Shown here: positions 8,729-17,043 of the stretch, piece by piece
Position numbering within the stretch: position 1 is the stretch's first letter
Layout of the letters: each line of letters starts with the position of its first letter
Assembly (NCBI GenBank): GCA_964651705.1
Contig: CAZYWZ010000021.1
Location: 12,806-76,805 of the forward strand
Reading direction: 5' to 3'
DNA: 64,000 nucleotides
DNA from: JADLBR01 sp964651705
GTDB taxonomy: Bacteria; Verrucomicrobiota; Verrucomicrobiia; JADLBR01
Position numbers and translations under genes: made by a program
The notes under the pieces: model-generated
Database searches by the model: none
What the model was told of the DNA's origin: nothing
The model's input: the letters and a program-made list of their open reading frames with translations, nothing else

Positions 8729-8773
8729 CCGCAAATGCATGAGTGAATTTCTCTGTTTCACATGTGAATCCAT
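8729..8773 (-). promoter_or_regulatory. Promoter/operator block with dyad TTCACATGTGAA, upstream of the GH13 gene
   Basis: The 12-bp palindrome lies at 8757-8768, about 62 bp upstream of the GH13 start. The flanks match the block at 3315-3358 over about 40 nt with roughly three quarters identity. The rest of the 8695-8855 gap shows no gene. Confidence 0.65.
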
Positions 8774-8855
8774 ACCGCGGCCCCTCCTGGAATTTCAAAC
8801 CGCGGATAACGCGGATGCCGCAGGTCCTTCTCTGCAAGTAGGGAAGCCACCAGGG

Positions 8856-10169
8856 TCACGTTTCTGCCGCCGATCCCAAAATACACTCGCGCGCATTCCC
8901 GTACGCGACGGCCCTAACCAACCCATGAAGCATCCCCTCATCCTCCGGCATCTCGCCGCGCTCCACCCTCTCGCCCAGCCAGTCGCACAGCACTCGGCGG
9001 AAGTACTCGTGCCTGACCATCGATAGGGGACTGCGCGAATCGGTCGTCATGCCGATGAAAGCGGAGAGCAGCCCATGGTTGGACAGCGCGTCGAGATGCT
9101 GCCGGATGCCGTGGGCGTGATCGTTGTACCACCACGCGGGACCCAGCTGGATCTTGCCCCTGACGCCATCCTCCGCGAACGACCCGGTCAGCGTCGCCAG
9201 CGCCGCATAATCCGCGGGATTCAACGGATACAGGATCGTCCGCGGCAAAAGTCCCTCCCCCTCCAGGTCATCGAGGAATCGGCAGAGTCCGGCGATGTCG
9301 CAGCGGTCCCCGATGGTCGCGTAGCCGCCGGCCGGTCCCGCGAGTTTCCGTAGTCGCGTGCTCGTCTCCCGCTGCGCGCCGAAGTGCAACTGCAGGATCC
9401 ACCCCCTCCGCCCATACTCCCGCCCCAAGACCCGGAGCGCCCTGGAATCGAACCCGACGACAGCGTGGTCCGCGAGCCGGCAGCCCATCCGCGCGAAATG
9501 ATCCAGGCACCCGACGACAGCGCCCGCATCATCCCCATCCACACCGTCCACCCGCAACGACGGAAGCACCCGCGTGACGCCGACACTCCTGTCCGAGTTC
9601 CCCGCTCCCCGGACGTCGGCGGGAGCCCCCGGCAGAGGCCCCCGCGTGATCGGCGACCCCGCCAGACGCGCGTGCGCCGCCAGATCATCCCCCGGACGAT
9701 CCGACGTGCACAGGCACGCCACATTGGCCCGCCCGATCAATCCCCGCGCGGAATAGCCCGCCTCGCGCAGCATCCCGTTGCACTTATCCCAGATGCGCCC
9801 CGCCGATTCGGGCGAGAGCAACTCCTCGATCCCAAAATACCGCTTCAGCTCCAGCGCCGTCCAATGGAACAGCGGGTTGCCCAGCGTCTCCGGCACGGTC
9901 GCCGCCCAGGCGTCATACTTTTCCCTGTCGGCGGCGTCGCCCGTGACGAGTCGTTCGGGCACGCCCGCGATGCGCATCGCCCGATGCTTGTACGGATCCT
10001 TGAGCACCCACAGGTGCGCGAGATTCTCGTAGGCCCGATCGTCCGCCAGATCCCCCGCATCCAGATGATTGTGAAAATCGATGATCGGCAACCCCTCCGC
10101 CACCCCGTGGTACAGGCGGCGCGCGACCTCCGATCGCAGCAGGAAATCGTCTTGGATGAACGACCTCAT
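8856..10169 (-). CDS. uxaC: Glucuronate isomerase (uronate isomerase)
   Basis: A 437-residue cytoplasmic enzyme of the UxaC amidohydrolase family, isomerising D-glucuronate to D-fructuronate (or galacturonate to tagaturonate). It begins FIQDDFLLRSEVARRLYHG; IIDFHNHLDAGDLADDR supplies the metal-binding His-x-His, and QLHFGA, FIGMTTDSRS and RHEYFRRVLCDWLG complete the family pattern. It is about 30 residues shorter than typical UxaC; the gap falls in the helical middle region around residues 180-220. Its ATG overlaps the stop of the upstream GH28 gene (ATGA), tying uronate release to uronate catabolism. Confidence 0.93.
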   Translation of the reverse strand: MRSFIQDDFLLRSEVARRLYHGVAEGLPIIDFHNHLDAGDLADDRAYENLAHLWVLKDPYKHRAMRIAGVPERLVTGDAADREKYDAWAATVPETLGNPLFHWTALELKRYFGIEELLSPESAGRIWDKCNGMLREAGYSARGLIGRANVACLCTSDRPGDDLAAHARLAGSPITRGPLPGAPADVRGAGNSDRSVGVTRVLPSLRVDGVDGDDAGAVVGCLDHFARMGCRLADHAVVGFDSRALRVLGREYGRRGWILQLHFGAQRETSTRLRKLAGPAGGYATIGDRCDIAGLCRFLDDLEGEGLLPRTILYPLNPADYAALATLTGSFAEDGVRGKIQLGPAWWYNDHAHGIRQHLDALSNHGLLSAFIGMTTDSRSPLSMVRHEYFRRVLCDWLGERVERGEMPEDEGMLHGLVRAVAYGNARECILGSAAET

Positions 10170-11593
10170 CGCTTCTCCAGTGGCTTGACGCCCGCGCCCA
10201 CAGCCGCGCGCAGGCCCTGCACGTCGAGGTCGGCCACGTCCTCGGCCACGATGGCCGGCCTCGCATCACCCGCCTCAAAGGAGAGATCCAGATTGTGGAG
10301 CCGCAGCCCATTCACGTGCCGGCAGTAGAAACCATAGGCCGGCAACATGCCAAACATGTCGCCCTTGGGATATGACGCCTCTTTCTCCGGCACCTGCCTC
10401 GCGGCATCCTCCGCACTCCCGCCGCCCGAAAACCGGATCCGGATATCGCGCAGGGTGACATTCTCCACGGGATGCCCCGGGATGCCGGTGACGGAGCAAC
10501 CCACCGCGGCCGCGCCACTGGCCTGGACGTTGGATATCATGATGTCGCGCATCCGGCCCACCGGCGGCTTCTCACGCCCCGGCAGCGGGTTGGCCCGGTT
10601 CCCCAACCGCACGAAGATAGGCACCGCGACATCCCGCATCACGACACCCGACACGTGGATCCGCTCGCAGGCACCCCCGTCCACCTCCTCGATCGAGATC
10701 CCATCCCGCGTGTCATACACCACGCAATTGCTGAATGTGACGTCCTCGAATCCCCCCTGCGACTCCGTGCCCAGCTTGAGCGCCGACGCGGAACTCGACA
10801 GCGTGCAGTTCACCACCGCGACCCGGCGGCACGGGATGCCGGCGGTCGATTTCAGCACGATCGCGTCATCGCCGCTGTATATGTCGCAGTTCGCGATGCG
10901 CACGCGATCGCAGCTGTCGATATCCATCCCATCCCGGTTCTCGCGGATGCGGCTGTGGATCGTGACCCCGTCGATGGTCACGTTCTTGCACGCCAGATAG
11001 TGCGATAGCCATCTCGCCGAATCCCGAAGCGTCAGGTCGCGCACCCTAACGTGTCGGCACTCGCTGAAACGGATCAGGTACGGACGCCCCCCGTCGTCGC
11101 CCTTCTTTGCGGGAAATAACTTGCCCTGACCATCGATAACTCCCCCACCCTCCAGCCCGATGTGCTCCTGCCCCTCGGCATAGATCAGGCTCTTGGTGAA
11201 TCGGTCGCGATAGAGATAGGGGATCTTCGGCGTGATGCTCGGGTAGTCCGCGATATCCGCGCTGCCGAGCAACGTCGCCCCGTTCTCGACGCGCAGCGTG
11301 ACATAACCCCGCAGGCGGATCGTCCCCGAAAGAAACACGCCCCCGCGCAGCACCACGGTCCCGCCCCCGGCCTCCGCGCAGGCATCGACCGCCGCCTGGA
11401 TCGCCGCCGTGTCAACGGTGGTCCCGTCCGCCTTCGCGCCAAACTCGCGCGCATCCCAGGTTTCCCGGTTTTCCACCCCGGTCGCCGAGAGCGACGTGGC
11501 AAACGGCAGGAATAGCACCAAGAAGAGCTGCTTCAACCACGAATGGACACGAATGGACACGAATGGAAATACCCTACACCTTCTGTATCCCAT
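10166..11593 (-). CDS. GH28-family polygalacturonase-like protein (N-terminus altered by a repeat)
   Basis: A parallel beta-helix enzyme of the pectinase type: DAREFGAKADGTTVDTAAIQ start motif, NCDIYSGDDAIVLKS with the paired catalytic Asp residues, then KLGTESQGG in place of the classical G-H-G, and CERIHVSGV in the position of the RIK motif. It probably removes galacturonate or rhamnose/galacturonate-linked units. The start is uncertain: an inverted-repeat element at 11534-11676 overlaps the 5' end, so the ATG used here and part of the leader derive from the element. A TTG at 11536 starts directly at a good signal peptide (KQLFLVLFLPFATSLSA) and would give 456 residues. The gene ends in an ATGA overlap with uxaC. 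Confidence 0.82.
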   Translation of the reverse strand: MGYRRCRVFPFVSIRVHSWLKQLFLVLFLPFATSLSATGVENRETWDAREFGAKADGTTVDTAAIQAAVDACAEAGGGTVVLRGGVFLSGTIRLRGYVTLRVENGATLLGSADIADYPSITPKIPYLYRDRFTKSLIYAEGQEHIGLEGGGVIDGQGKLFPAKKGDDGGRPYLIRFSECRHVRVRDLTLRDSARWLSHYLACKNVTIDGVTIHSRIRENRDGMDIDSCDRVRIANCDIYSGDDAIVLKSTAGIPCRRVAVVNCTLSSSASALKLGTESQGGFEDVTFSNCVVYDTRDGISIEEVDGGACERIHVSGVVMRDVAVPIFVRLGNRANPLPGREKPPVGRMRDIMISNVQASGAAAVGCSVTGIPGHPVENVTLRDIRIRFSGGGSAEDAARQVPEKEASYPKGDMFGMLPAYGFYCRHVNGLRLHNLDLSFEAGDARPAIVAEDVADLDVQGLRAAVGAGVKPLEKR

Positions 11594-11676
11594 CGATCCC
11601 ACCATCTGTTTGGCGAAGCCGCCGTCAACCCCAGTTACTATTTCATTAGTGTCCATTCGTGTCCATTCGTGGTTGA
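11534..11676. repeat. MITE-like inverted repeat with tandem 'ACACGAATGG' arms
   Basis: The left arm (11534-11566) has three copies of the word gaatgg separated by acac, beginning ccacgaatgg. The right arm (11648-11676) is its inverse, ending attcgtggttg. About 80 bp lie between. When translated, the arms give NHEWTRMDTN and SIRVHSW, a peptide pair I recognise as recurrent in PVC-type genomes. The element lies at the 5' end of the GH28 gene. Confidence 0.8.
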
Positions 11677-11720
11677 CAACTCCGGGTTCAACAATTCCGC
11701 TAATGATGCCAGAACTCGTT

Positions 11721-14549
11721 TCATCTCGGATTGCTCGGGTTGAGGTTGCCTTCAAATCCCCTCGCGCCGGGAAAGAACAGGAAGAGGCTTGCGCGACGAT
11801 CGCTCTCCCCGACGAAGATCGTCCCGTCGATCCCGGTCGCCATGGCGTCAAACTGGTAGGCGCGCTTCGCGTAATACGGGCTCCTGTCCACGGCCAACAC
11901 CCCCCAATCCCGGAACCCCTCCCGCCCGGAGAGATCGTAGCTCATCAGCTTGCAGGGCTCCTCGAACTCGCCGCAGATCATATAGAGCCTCCCGTCGGGG
12001 CCGGGCGTCATCGCGCGCACGCGCCGAGACAGGCGCGGCTTGCCAAGATTCGTCAATTCCCCGCGGGCCGCGTCCATTCGGAACAGGTACCCGTCGCTGC
12101 TGGCCCCGTACACCTTGCCCTCGATATCGGCGACCCAGCCCTCGATCACCGGGTACCCGTGGTAGTTCCATGCCTCGTAATACTCGCCAGGGATCTGCAT
12201 CTTTGTGCGGATGATCTTCCCGGACGCGGGATCGAAGAACACGATGCGGCCATCGTCACCCGAACTGTAGACGCGACCACCGTCCGCGATGTGGAGCGCG
12301 CGCGGCACGCTGCGCCAGGTCCGCTCCGGGCCCGAGTACACCCTCCGCTCCACCAGCGGCCCGAGATCGGTCGCCCGGTTCTCCTCGAGATCCCAGGCGA
12401 AGAGCCGCCCGTCCGGATAGGTGATGCCATAGAGTCGGCGCCCCTTGGCGTCCAGGGCGAGCGCGCAGATGGTGTTGCCGCGGGCGGGAACACCCAGGTC
12501 TTCCAACGGGCACGGCTCCCCCGGCATCCTCGTGCCCGCATCATGCTTCGCCGGGTCGTAGCGATAGAGGTGTCCCCCGCCATAGTTCGCGTATGGCGCG
12601 ACGATGTCCTTCCACAGCTGCTCCTCGATCGCCCGAAACCCTCCCGGAAACTCCCGCGTCAGGGCCACCGGCGCGAGCAGGTTCAGCCCGCCCCCGATGA
12701 GCAGCGCACCATCGGCGTCCCGCACCAGCGCGTGATGCACGCCAATGGCGTCGCCGATCTTCCCGAGCGGCCGGACCTTGTTGATCGAGCGATCGTATAC
12801 GAACAGGTACGAGGCGGTCTTCCCGCTGGTGGCGCCATAGATCCGCCCGCGCGGGTCCGCCAGCAGCGCCGTGATCGGGCTGTTGTCGGCCTCGATGGCC
12901 GTCACGTCGGGGTAGCCCAGATCCCGATAGTCCAGCCGGTGCGCGTCGAAATTCGGGTTGACCCACTTCTGCGCGCGAACCGGCGACGCGCCCAGGCACA
13001 ACAACCCGAGCAGCACAAGGTGGAACCGTCGCCCGACTGGTGGCGCGAAAGCCCCTTTGGAGTGCGGCAGTTCGACTGCCGCCTTCAATGCGGTCTGAAG
13101 GACCGATGGGTGCGGGCATGAAGTTCCTGTGTCCATGGCATCGCGCCACGGTCCCGGTCGCTGTTGCCGACCGCGCCTGCGCCGCCACCGACGCGGGCGA
13201 CGCGAAGGCGCATCCGTCGGTTTGTAACTCAGCAGCGCCATGCTGAATGGCCAGCGATTGTCGATCTTGTTGGCGACGCGCGCCGGGTCCCGCTCCTCGA
13301 CCGCGCCCACGAAGTAGAGCTTTCCGTCGCCCTTTCCCTCGCAGGCGCCGCCCAGCCCAAACACCTTGCGGCCATCCTCCGCGCGCATCACGCCCAACTC
13401 CCGCCTTTGCCCCGTCGCCATGTCATACTCGACCAGCACCGACTCCGGCGGCGCGGCCTCGCCCGCGAGCTGGGTGGTGAACTTGCGCTCGTCCGCCACA
13501 TCCCACGAGGTCCCCGCATAATCGAATGCCACCGAAACCACCGGGGCGTAATAGATGCGGCGATCGCGCGATATCGTCATCGCCAGCGTCGCCACGGGGA
13601 TCATGGCGGGATCGGCCTCCAGGTATCGCTCGGCGCACAGTCGCACCAGGGGTGTCACCGTTCCCTCGGAACCCTCGCGCGGGTCATACTTGAAGAGCAT
13701 CGAATCGCCCACCATCACGCCGTAGGCGACCCGATCCACCGGGTCCCATTCGATCACCCGCCAATAGGCCTTCCGGTCGATCATCGGGTTCGACATCGTG
13801 CGCGGCGTGATCCGCGGGTCCACCGGCAGGCGCGCCGATCGCAGGTCAAGGATCCGGTCCCGGCCGGGATCGTACTTCCAGATGCGGCCTATCGGGAATG
13901 AGCCGTAGATGTTGCCCTCGTCGTCGGCAAAGATCGTGCGGCAGATATCCCAGTCGTCCACACGCCCCAGGTCCGTCGTCGCCCGCCGGCGGAGGTCGTA
14001 GGTATATAGATGGCCGTCCTCGGCCAGCCCGTAGAGCCGCTGGTATTTCGGCTCGAGCACGAAACCCAGCAGCCCCCACTGCCGATTGATTTGCCCCAGG
14101 TTCTCCAAACCGCCCCGTTTCGGGTCGTACCGAAACCAGTGCGGCCCGCGGTAGCTCGCGGGATCCACGCATTCCGGACCCGTGTCCTCGCAAAAATCGC
14201 CGAAATACACCCGCCCGTCCGCATCCTCGCCCATGCGCACGTGGATCTTCCCCGAGGTGCGCACCCCCTCGCCACGCTCGCCCTTGAACGCCGTGAGGTC
14301 GGCGATGTGCGTCATCCGATCCGCCCCGGGGTCATACTCGAAAAAATGCGCCGCCTCCGCATGGGTGCAGAGACCGATATAGATCTTCCCGCTCTTCGCG
14401 GCATAGAGCGCGCTCCACATGCTGTCCTCGCGCTCGCTCCCGCCGGTGAAACGCCGGGCCTCCACCGTGACGACCGGCGGTGCGGCGATCCCGACAACTG
14501 CCCCGACCGCCGCCGCCAGCAAAACCCGGATGCCCCACTTCATGGACAT
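11721..14549 (-). CDS. Two beta-propeller proteins fused into one frame across a palindromic insert
   Basis: A 942-residue open frame. Residues ~1-25 are a signal peptide. The first propeller runs to about 440 (blades such as GKIYIGLCTH, GRVYFGDFCEDTG, GHLYTYDLRRR, GNIYGSFPIGRIWKYDPG). An Arg-rich low-complexity stretch and a repeat-derived segment follow. Then a second, buried signal-like segment (FHLVLLGLLCLGASPVRA, about 505) precedes a second propeller with blades such as GRIYGATSGK, GRLFAWDLEEN and GKVYGASSDGYLFRMD. This is the layout expected if two adjacent secreted-protein genes were joined when a repeat removed the first stop. No enzymatic motif is seen. The start ATG has AGGTGGGAG upstream. 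Confidence 0.75.
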   Translation of the reverse strand: MSMKWGIRVLLAAAVGAVVGIAAPPVVTVEARRFTGGSEREDSMWSALYAAKSGKIYIGLCTHAEAAHFFEYDPGADRMTHIADLTAFKGERGEGVRTSGKIHVRMGEDADGRVYFGDFCEDTGPECVDPASYRGPHWFRYDPKRGGLENLGQINRQWGLLGFVLEPKYQRLYGLAEDGHLYTYDLRRRATTDLGRVDDWDICRTIFADDEGNIYGSFPIGRIWKYDPGRDRILDLRSARLPVDPRITPRTMSNPMIDRKAYWRVIEWDPVDRVAYGVMVGDSMLFKYDPREGSEGTVTPLVRLCAERYLEADPAMIPVATLAMTISRDRRIYYAPVVSVAFDYAGTSWDVADERKFTTQLAGEAAPPESVLVEYDMATGQRRELGVMRAEDGRKVFGLGGACEGKGDGKLYFVGAVEERDPARVANKIDNRWPFSMALLSYKPTDAPSRRPRRWRRRRGRQQRPGPWRDAMDTGTSCPHPSVLQTALKAAVELPHSKGAFAPPVGRRFHLVLLGLLCLGASPVRAQKWVNPNFDAHRLDYRDLGYPDVTAIEADNSPITALLADPRGRIYGATSGKTASYLFVYDRSINKVRPLGKIGDAIGVHHALVRDADGALLIGGGLNLLAPVALTREFPGGFRAIEEQLWKDIVAPYANYGGGHLYRYDPAKHDAGTRMPGEPCPLEDLGVPARGNTICALALDAKGRRLYGITYPDGRLFAWDLEENRATDLGPLVERRVYSGPERTWRSVPRALHIADGGRVYSSGDDGRIVFFDPASGKIIRTKMQIPGEYYEAWNYHGYPVIEGWVADIEGKVYGASSDGYLFRMDAARGELTNLGKPRLSRRVRAMTPGPDGRLYMICGEFEEPCKLMSYDLSGREGFRDWGVLAVDRSPYYAKRAYQFDAMATGIDGTIFVGESDRRASLFLFFPGARGFEGNLNPSNPR
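13051..13082. repeat. Hairpin of the 'CTTTGGAGTGCGG' family inside the fused propeller frame
   Basis: The word ctttggagtgcgg is followed by the hairpin GCGGCAG-TTCGA-CTGCCGC. The same word forms inverted arms at 56864-56984. It is located in the linker between the two propellers. Confidence 0.65.
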
Positions 14550-14589
14550 GGCGACTCCCACCTCTTTCTACGCATGGCGTGTAATCCCG

Positions 14590-17043
14590 TCATTGCGCGA
14601 CCCCCTGGGCACCCGGTTGCCGCCCGCCACCCTTCCCCACCCGATGGTCGGCGGGAACGCCACGACGCTGGCGGGACAACCAGTCGAGCGCGGCGTCCGG
14701 CTCAGAATCGTGGCCCCCCTCGAAGATCGTCAGCCGGGCCGGCCCCGCGACGCGGCGGAACAGGATCGCCTTCTCCCTCTCGGGATCGTCCTCCCGCTCC
14801 GGCGCTAGGGATGACGGCACCCTCCGTTCCCGCACCATGAAGCCGATATCCTCTTCGGAGATCCTGGCGCCCTTGGCCCCATTGGCATCGCACAAGACGT
14901 TAAACGCGCGCACGGAATGGCTGACTGGGACCGAGCCCGTGTGGCCATCGTGGATGCCGGCGTTGATGTCCAGCGGCAGGCCCTTCGCGGCGGCAAGATG
15001 GAACAGCGGCGAGCGCCTCCGGTATTCCGCCAGGGTCGTCGGCCCGGGTGGCCCACCGCAACATCGATCCAACATGTCGGCATAGCGCTGCTGACGCGTG
15101 AGGCTCTCGGAATGCCACGCCTCCAGATCGCTGATCGGCACCCAAGCGCTAACGCCCGCCCAGAGCTCCGGGGCCCGCGCGGCCATCATCAGCGCCATGT
15201 GGCCCCCGCCCGACGACCCCACTACGTAGATGCGCTCGGGATCCACGCTCGCGTGCTTCCGCGCCTGCTCGACCGCATCCAGCACGTCCTGCACCGCGAG
15301 ATCCGACGCGCACGCCTCCGGCCGATTATTGGGGCCACGGAAATCGGGCGCGATCATCGCCCACCCCCGCTCTTTGGCGCGGGGCACCGGGCCAACGCCC
15401 TGCAAGTAATCGCCACTCCAAGTGTGCAACCAAACCAACAAGGGCACCGGCGATCCGTCGGCCCCGGCCGCCGCCTCCGGCGGGCAATAGAAAATCGCCT
15501 TCTGTGCGGCACCGTCCCGGGAACTGATCACCTCCACCGTCATGCGCTCGGCCGCACCCTTCGATGCCTCCGCCTCGGCCTTCGTCGCCGCAGCCGTCGA
15601 TGGCGCCGGGTCCACGCGGTAAATGGACAGCGCCCCCTCCTCCGCGATCAACACCGGGGCGTCATACAGCGGCAGGGCCTTGAACGTTGTTCCGCCGTCA
15701 TGCGCCTCCCGCCACTCCCCCGGGATCTCGCATACCTTCCCGGACATCAGATCCACGTAGACAGGAACGGAGAACTTTGCCCCCGGCAGGCGGAAATCGA
15801 CGCCCTTCGCGGCGCTCGAATCCTCCGGCGGCGCGCCGTCCAGCCACGCCGCCACCACGAGCCCACCACCCTCTCTCTTCCGATACCCAAAGGCCGCCAC
15901 TTTCTCCTCCGGGGCGACCTCAAACTGGAAATCCGCGATCCGTTCCAGGCTGTCGTCAAACGTGGAGAACACCCGCTGCGCCGCGAAGTAGGCCAGCTTC
16001 GGCCCCGCGACGGTCATGTCCTCGTTGCACCGGAGCAATCCCTTCCGGTTGAATCCCGTCATCTTGGGTTGCGAGTATTTTAATTCGCACAGCGTGAAGA
16101 GATTGAAGGGCACGCCTTTGCCATGGTGCGCGAGCATGCGCCGCAGGTCCCACTTGGCCTGCCTGACTTCCGTCCACGGCACATCGCGCAGCGCCCCCAC
16201 GGTCTCGCCGCTCGGGGCCCCCGTCTCCCCCTGCCGGATCTCGATCTTGTCGGAATAGCGCCCGGCCAGGTCGCGGAACCGCTCCACCGCCCGGGTGTCG
16301 TCGGGATTCTTCGGGTAGCCATGGATCGTGATCGCGTCGATCAGGTCCAACTGGCCCCGCTCTTTGGCCAACCGCAGCAGGGTTTCCGCGAAGTCGGTCT
16401 TCCCGGTGTTCGCCAGCGCGAGCGCGTAGATCCGCGCGCCCGGTTGCTCGGCGCGGATGATCGCCGCGGTGCGGAGATGGAATTCCGCGAACGCCTCGGC
16501 CGTGATGCCGTGCCCGCCATCCGGTTCGTTCCAGATCTCCCACTCCCGCACGCGATCCTTGTACCGCGCGACCAGCGCGCGCACCCAAGCGTCCCACGCG
16601 TGCAGCGCCTCGGGCGACCGCGGCAGGCCAGCGCCCAGCCCCGTGCCGCCGCCCTCGGGATAGATCGGGTTGCCATAGGAGGTCTCCACCCACGGCCGCA
16701 CGCCCTGCGCCAGCACGTCATCGATGACCTCGTCCAGCCAGCCCCACTCGTATTGCCCCGGCACCTTTTCGCACTTGGCCCAACCCGCCTGCAGCCGTAT
16801 CGCCTTCGCACCAAGGGGCCCCAGATAGTGCCTGTAGTTACCGTATATGGCGAAGTCGCGATCCAGCGTCTCTCCGCCCACCGACCATTCGGAGGATTCG
16901 ATTTCCTTCGCGTGCCTCACCCGGAGCGTGCCCACCCGTGGCATCCTTGGGTCGATCCCGACAGTCACCGCGGCCAGGCCCTCCATCCACCCCCCGATGC
17001 CGATCGCAAGACCCAGAAAAACCCACCGGCTCCGCCCGCTCAT
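14590..17043 (-). CDS. Bifunctional GH39-like glycosidase fused to an alpha/beta-hydrolase esterase
   Basis: An 817-residue secreted protein (signal peptide about 1-24). Residues ~35-480 form a clan GH-A barrel related to GH39: WEIWNEPD with acid/base Glu at about 173 and IRQGETG with nucleophile Glu at about 273. It is a clear paralogue of the neighbouring 19267-20712 protein over the whole barrel and the following beta domain. After an Ala/Lys/Glu linker (about 478-500) comes an S9/acetyl-xylan-esterase-like alpha/beta hydrolase: LLVWLHTWSGDY, VVGSSGGGHMAL (nucleophile Ser about 611), and FEGGHDSEPD (catalytic His about 778). The pairing suggests removal of a sugar and an ester from the same substrate. 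The start has GGAG 7 nt upstream and an ATGA overlap with the GH115 stop. Confidence 0.85.
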   Translation of the reverse strand: MSGRSRWVFLGLAIGIGGWMEGLAAVTVGIDPRMPRVGTLRVRHAKEIESSEWSVGGETLDRDFAIYGNYRHYLGPLGAKAIRLQAGWAKCEKVPGQYEWGWLDEVIDDVLAQGVRPWVETSYGNPIYPEGGGTGLGAGLPRSPEALHAWDAWVRALVARYKDRVREWEIWNEPDGGHGITAEAFAEFHLRTAAIIRAEQPGARIYALALANTGKTDFAETLLRLAKERGQLDLIDAITIHGYPKNPDDTRAVERFRDLAGRYSDKIEIRQGETGAPSGETVGALRDVPWTEVRQAKWDLRRMLAHHGKGVPFNLFTLCELKYSQPKMTGFNRKGLLRCNEDMTVAGPKLAYFAAQRVFSTFDDSLERIADFQFEVAPEEKVAAFGYRKREGGGLVVAAWLDGAPPEDSSAAKGVDFRLPGAKFSVPVYVDLMSGKVCEIPGEWREAHDGGTTFKALPLYDAPVLIAEEGALSIYRVDPAPSTAAATKAEAEASKGAAERMTVEVISSRDGAAQKAIFYCPPEAAAGADGSPVPLLVWLHTWSGDYLQGVGPVPRAKERGWAMIAPDFRGPNNRPEACASDLAVQDVLDAVEQARKHASVDPERIYVVGSSGGGHMALMMAARAPELWAGVSAWVPISDLEAWHSESLTRQQRYADMLDRCCGGPPGPTTLAEYRRRSPLFHLAAAKGLPLDINAGIHDGHTGSVPVSHSVRAFNVLCDANGAKGARISEEDIGFMVRERRVPSSLAPEREDDPEREKAILFRRVAGPARLTIFEGGHDSEPDAALDWLSRQRRGVPADHRVGKGGGRQPGAQGVAQ

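Noticed and set aside
9560..9750. Frameshift in uxaC
   Set aside because: The segment differs from typical UxaC and is shorter, but the frame is continuous and conserved motifs resume on both sides; read as a natural deletion.
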